Below are positions 63,318 through 64,000 of a stretch of DNA of 64,000 nucleotides, one piece after another. A program made the position numbers and the translations under genes. Position 1 is the first letter of the stretch. Every line of letters starts with the position of its first letter. The stretch comes from Sulfitobacter aestuariivivens (GTDB lineage Bacteria; Pseudomonadota; Alphaproteobacteria; Rhodobacterales; Rhodobacteraceae), in NCBI RefSeq assembly GCF_014763045.1, contig NZ_JACTAG010000001.1, positions 868,001 to 932,000 of the forward strand, in the 5' to 3' direction. The notes below the pieces were generated by a model that made no database searches, was not told where the DNA came from, and worked only from the letters and a program-made list of their open reading frames with translations.

Positions 63318-64000
63318 TTACTCGGCAGGTACAGCGTCCGCGGCCGGCGCGGTCTCCATACCGGCCTTTTCGCGGCGATAATCATTCCACAGCGCCTTGC
63401 CCAGTGAAATCATCATCAGCACCATGATGATACAGAATGGCAGCGCCCCGATAATCATCGCGTTTTGAAGCGCACCCAGTCCGCCACCCCCTGCGACCAG
63501 CAGTGTGCCAATCAGGGCGGTCATGATCAGACCCCAGATGATCCGGTGGAAAACGCCCGTTTCTTCCGCACCGCCGGACATGATGGTGTTCATCACCAGA
63601 ATGCCGGAGTCTGCCGATGTCACCAGGAAGGTCAGGATCAAAACAACGCACATGATCGTCAGCGCGCCGTAGAGCCATTCTGGCAACATCGCTTCCATGG
63701 TCACGAACAGCTTGGCAGAGTTGGACGCGGCGATGATTGCCCCATCGGCCACACCTTGCAGTTCAAGATCGATGGCAGAACCACCCAGAATGGTCATCCA
63801 CGCCCAGCACACAAAGCTCGGCGCAATGACGGCACCCAGGATGAATTCACGTACGGTGCGACCCTTGGAGATCCGTGCCAGGAACAGGCCAACGAAGGGT
63901 GCAAAGGCAATCCACCAGGCCCAGTAGAACGTGGTCCATGCAGCCTGCCAGGCAAAGAGACGCCCTTCAGTCCCAGCTGCATAAATCGCGGCCAGCTTTT
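63318..64000 (-). CDS. BCCT-family transporter (C-terminal part; 5' end outside window)
   Basis: The frame is open through the window edge; about 227 C-terminal residues are visible. The conserved betaine/choline/carnitine box WTTFYWAWWIAFAPFVGLF is present, then helices such as IMCVVLILTFLVTSADSG (a BCCT hallmark) and a charged cytosolic tail. It imports quaternary amines or sulfonium compounds by a sodium or proton motive force. Being convergent with the dmdA-acuI run, DMSP is a possible substrate, since DddT/DmdT-type DMSP carriers are BCCT members, but glycine betaine is equally possible. Confidence 0.88.
   Translation of the reverse strand, partial: KLAAIYAAGTEGRLFAWQAAWTTFYWAWWIAFAPFVGLFLARISKGRTVREFILGAVIAPSFVCWAWMTILGGSAIDLELQGVADGAIIAASNSAKLFVTMEAMLPEWLYGALTIMCVVLILTFLVTSADSGILVMNTIMSGGAEETGVFHRIIWGLIMTALIGTLLVAGGGGLGALQNAMIIGALPFCIIMVLMMISLGKALWNDYRREKAGMETAPAADAVPAE

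Noticed and set aside
1-64000. tRNA, rRNA, prophage or insertion sequences
   Set aside because: None recognised by eye in the spacers; a tRNAscan and IS search would settle it.

Overview
The window looks like a chromosomal segment of a marine Rhodobacteraceae (Roseobacter-group) alphaproteobacterium; no species can be named from sequence alone. Evidence: the order dusB-ntrB-ntrC-ntrY-ntrX-trkA-trkH-hfq-hflX, a fused ispDF gene, an NtrC without the sigma54 GAFTGA loop, a circularly permuted two-piece tmRNA gene, a DmdA/AcuI pair for dimethylsulfoniopropionate (DMSP) breakdown, and several families I associate with Rhodobacterales. I see no phage, insertion sequence, CRISPR array, rRNA or tRNA gene.

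Layout. 1-5.6 kb: secreted protein end, gluQ, a methyltransferase, trmFO, an unexplained structured spacer, an enoyl-CoA hydratase-like protein and a PaaI thioesterase. 5.3-7.3 kb: a MocR regulator divergent from a DUF1127 gene with two matching operators between them. 7.3-8.5 kb: rplM-rpsI with promoter and terminator. 8.7-15.3 kb (minus strand): an operon ppk2-tetR-membrane protein, then a hydrolase, metA, a P-loop protein and two EamA transporters. 15.5-16 kb: a broken FkbM methyltransferase. 16-21 kb: guaA, an MttB-family methyltransferase and two Rhodobacterales proteins of unknown role. 21-30 kb: cyclase, lipA, nuclease, cytochromes, hpt, Sel1 protein, ratA, MmgE/PrpD, amt. 30-32.4 kb: cinA, pgpA, ispDF (overlapping, minus). 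32.6-48 kb: the nitrogen-regulation, potassium-uptake, hfq-hflX block, interrupted by several accessory genes. 48-56 kb: rluE, penicillin acylase-like protein, dehydrogenase, SYLF lipoprotein, nuclease, hemB, membrane proteins. 56.7-57.1 kb: ssrA. 57.2-63.2 kb: a GntR/FCD regulator divergent from a seven-gene run DUF2182-DUF1326-DinB-dmdA-acuI-DUF-HIT. 63.3-64 kb: end of a BCCT transporter.

How they fit. Nitrogen sensing (NtrBC, NtrYX, Amt) sits beside RNA control (Hfq, HflX) and K+ uptake. The last 7 kb reads as a DMSP/acrylate unit: a likely FCD-type repressor with two candidate operators, a demethylase, acryloyl-CoA reductase and possibly a BCCT importer, unusually joined to a Cys/Met-rich DUF2182-DUF1326 module. 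The most interesting unexplained items are that module, the twin MocR operators seven helical turns apart, the three-way-junction element upstream of trmFO, and a palindrome inside the putative ppk2 promoter.
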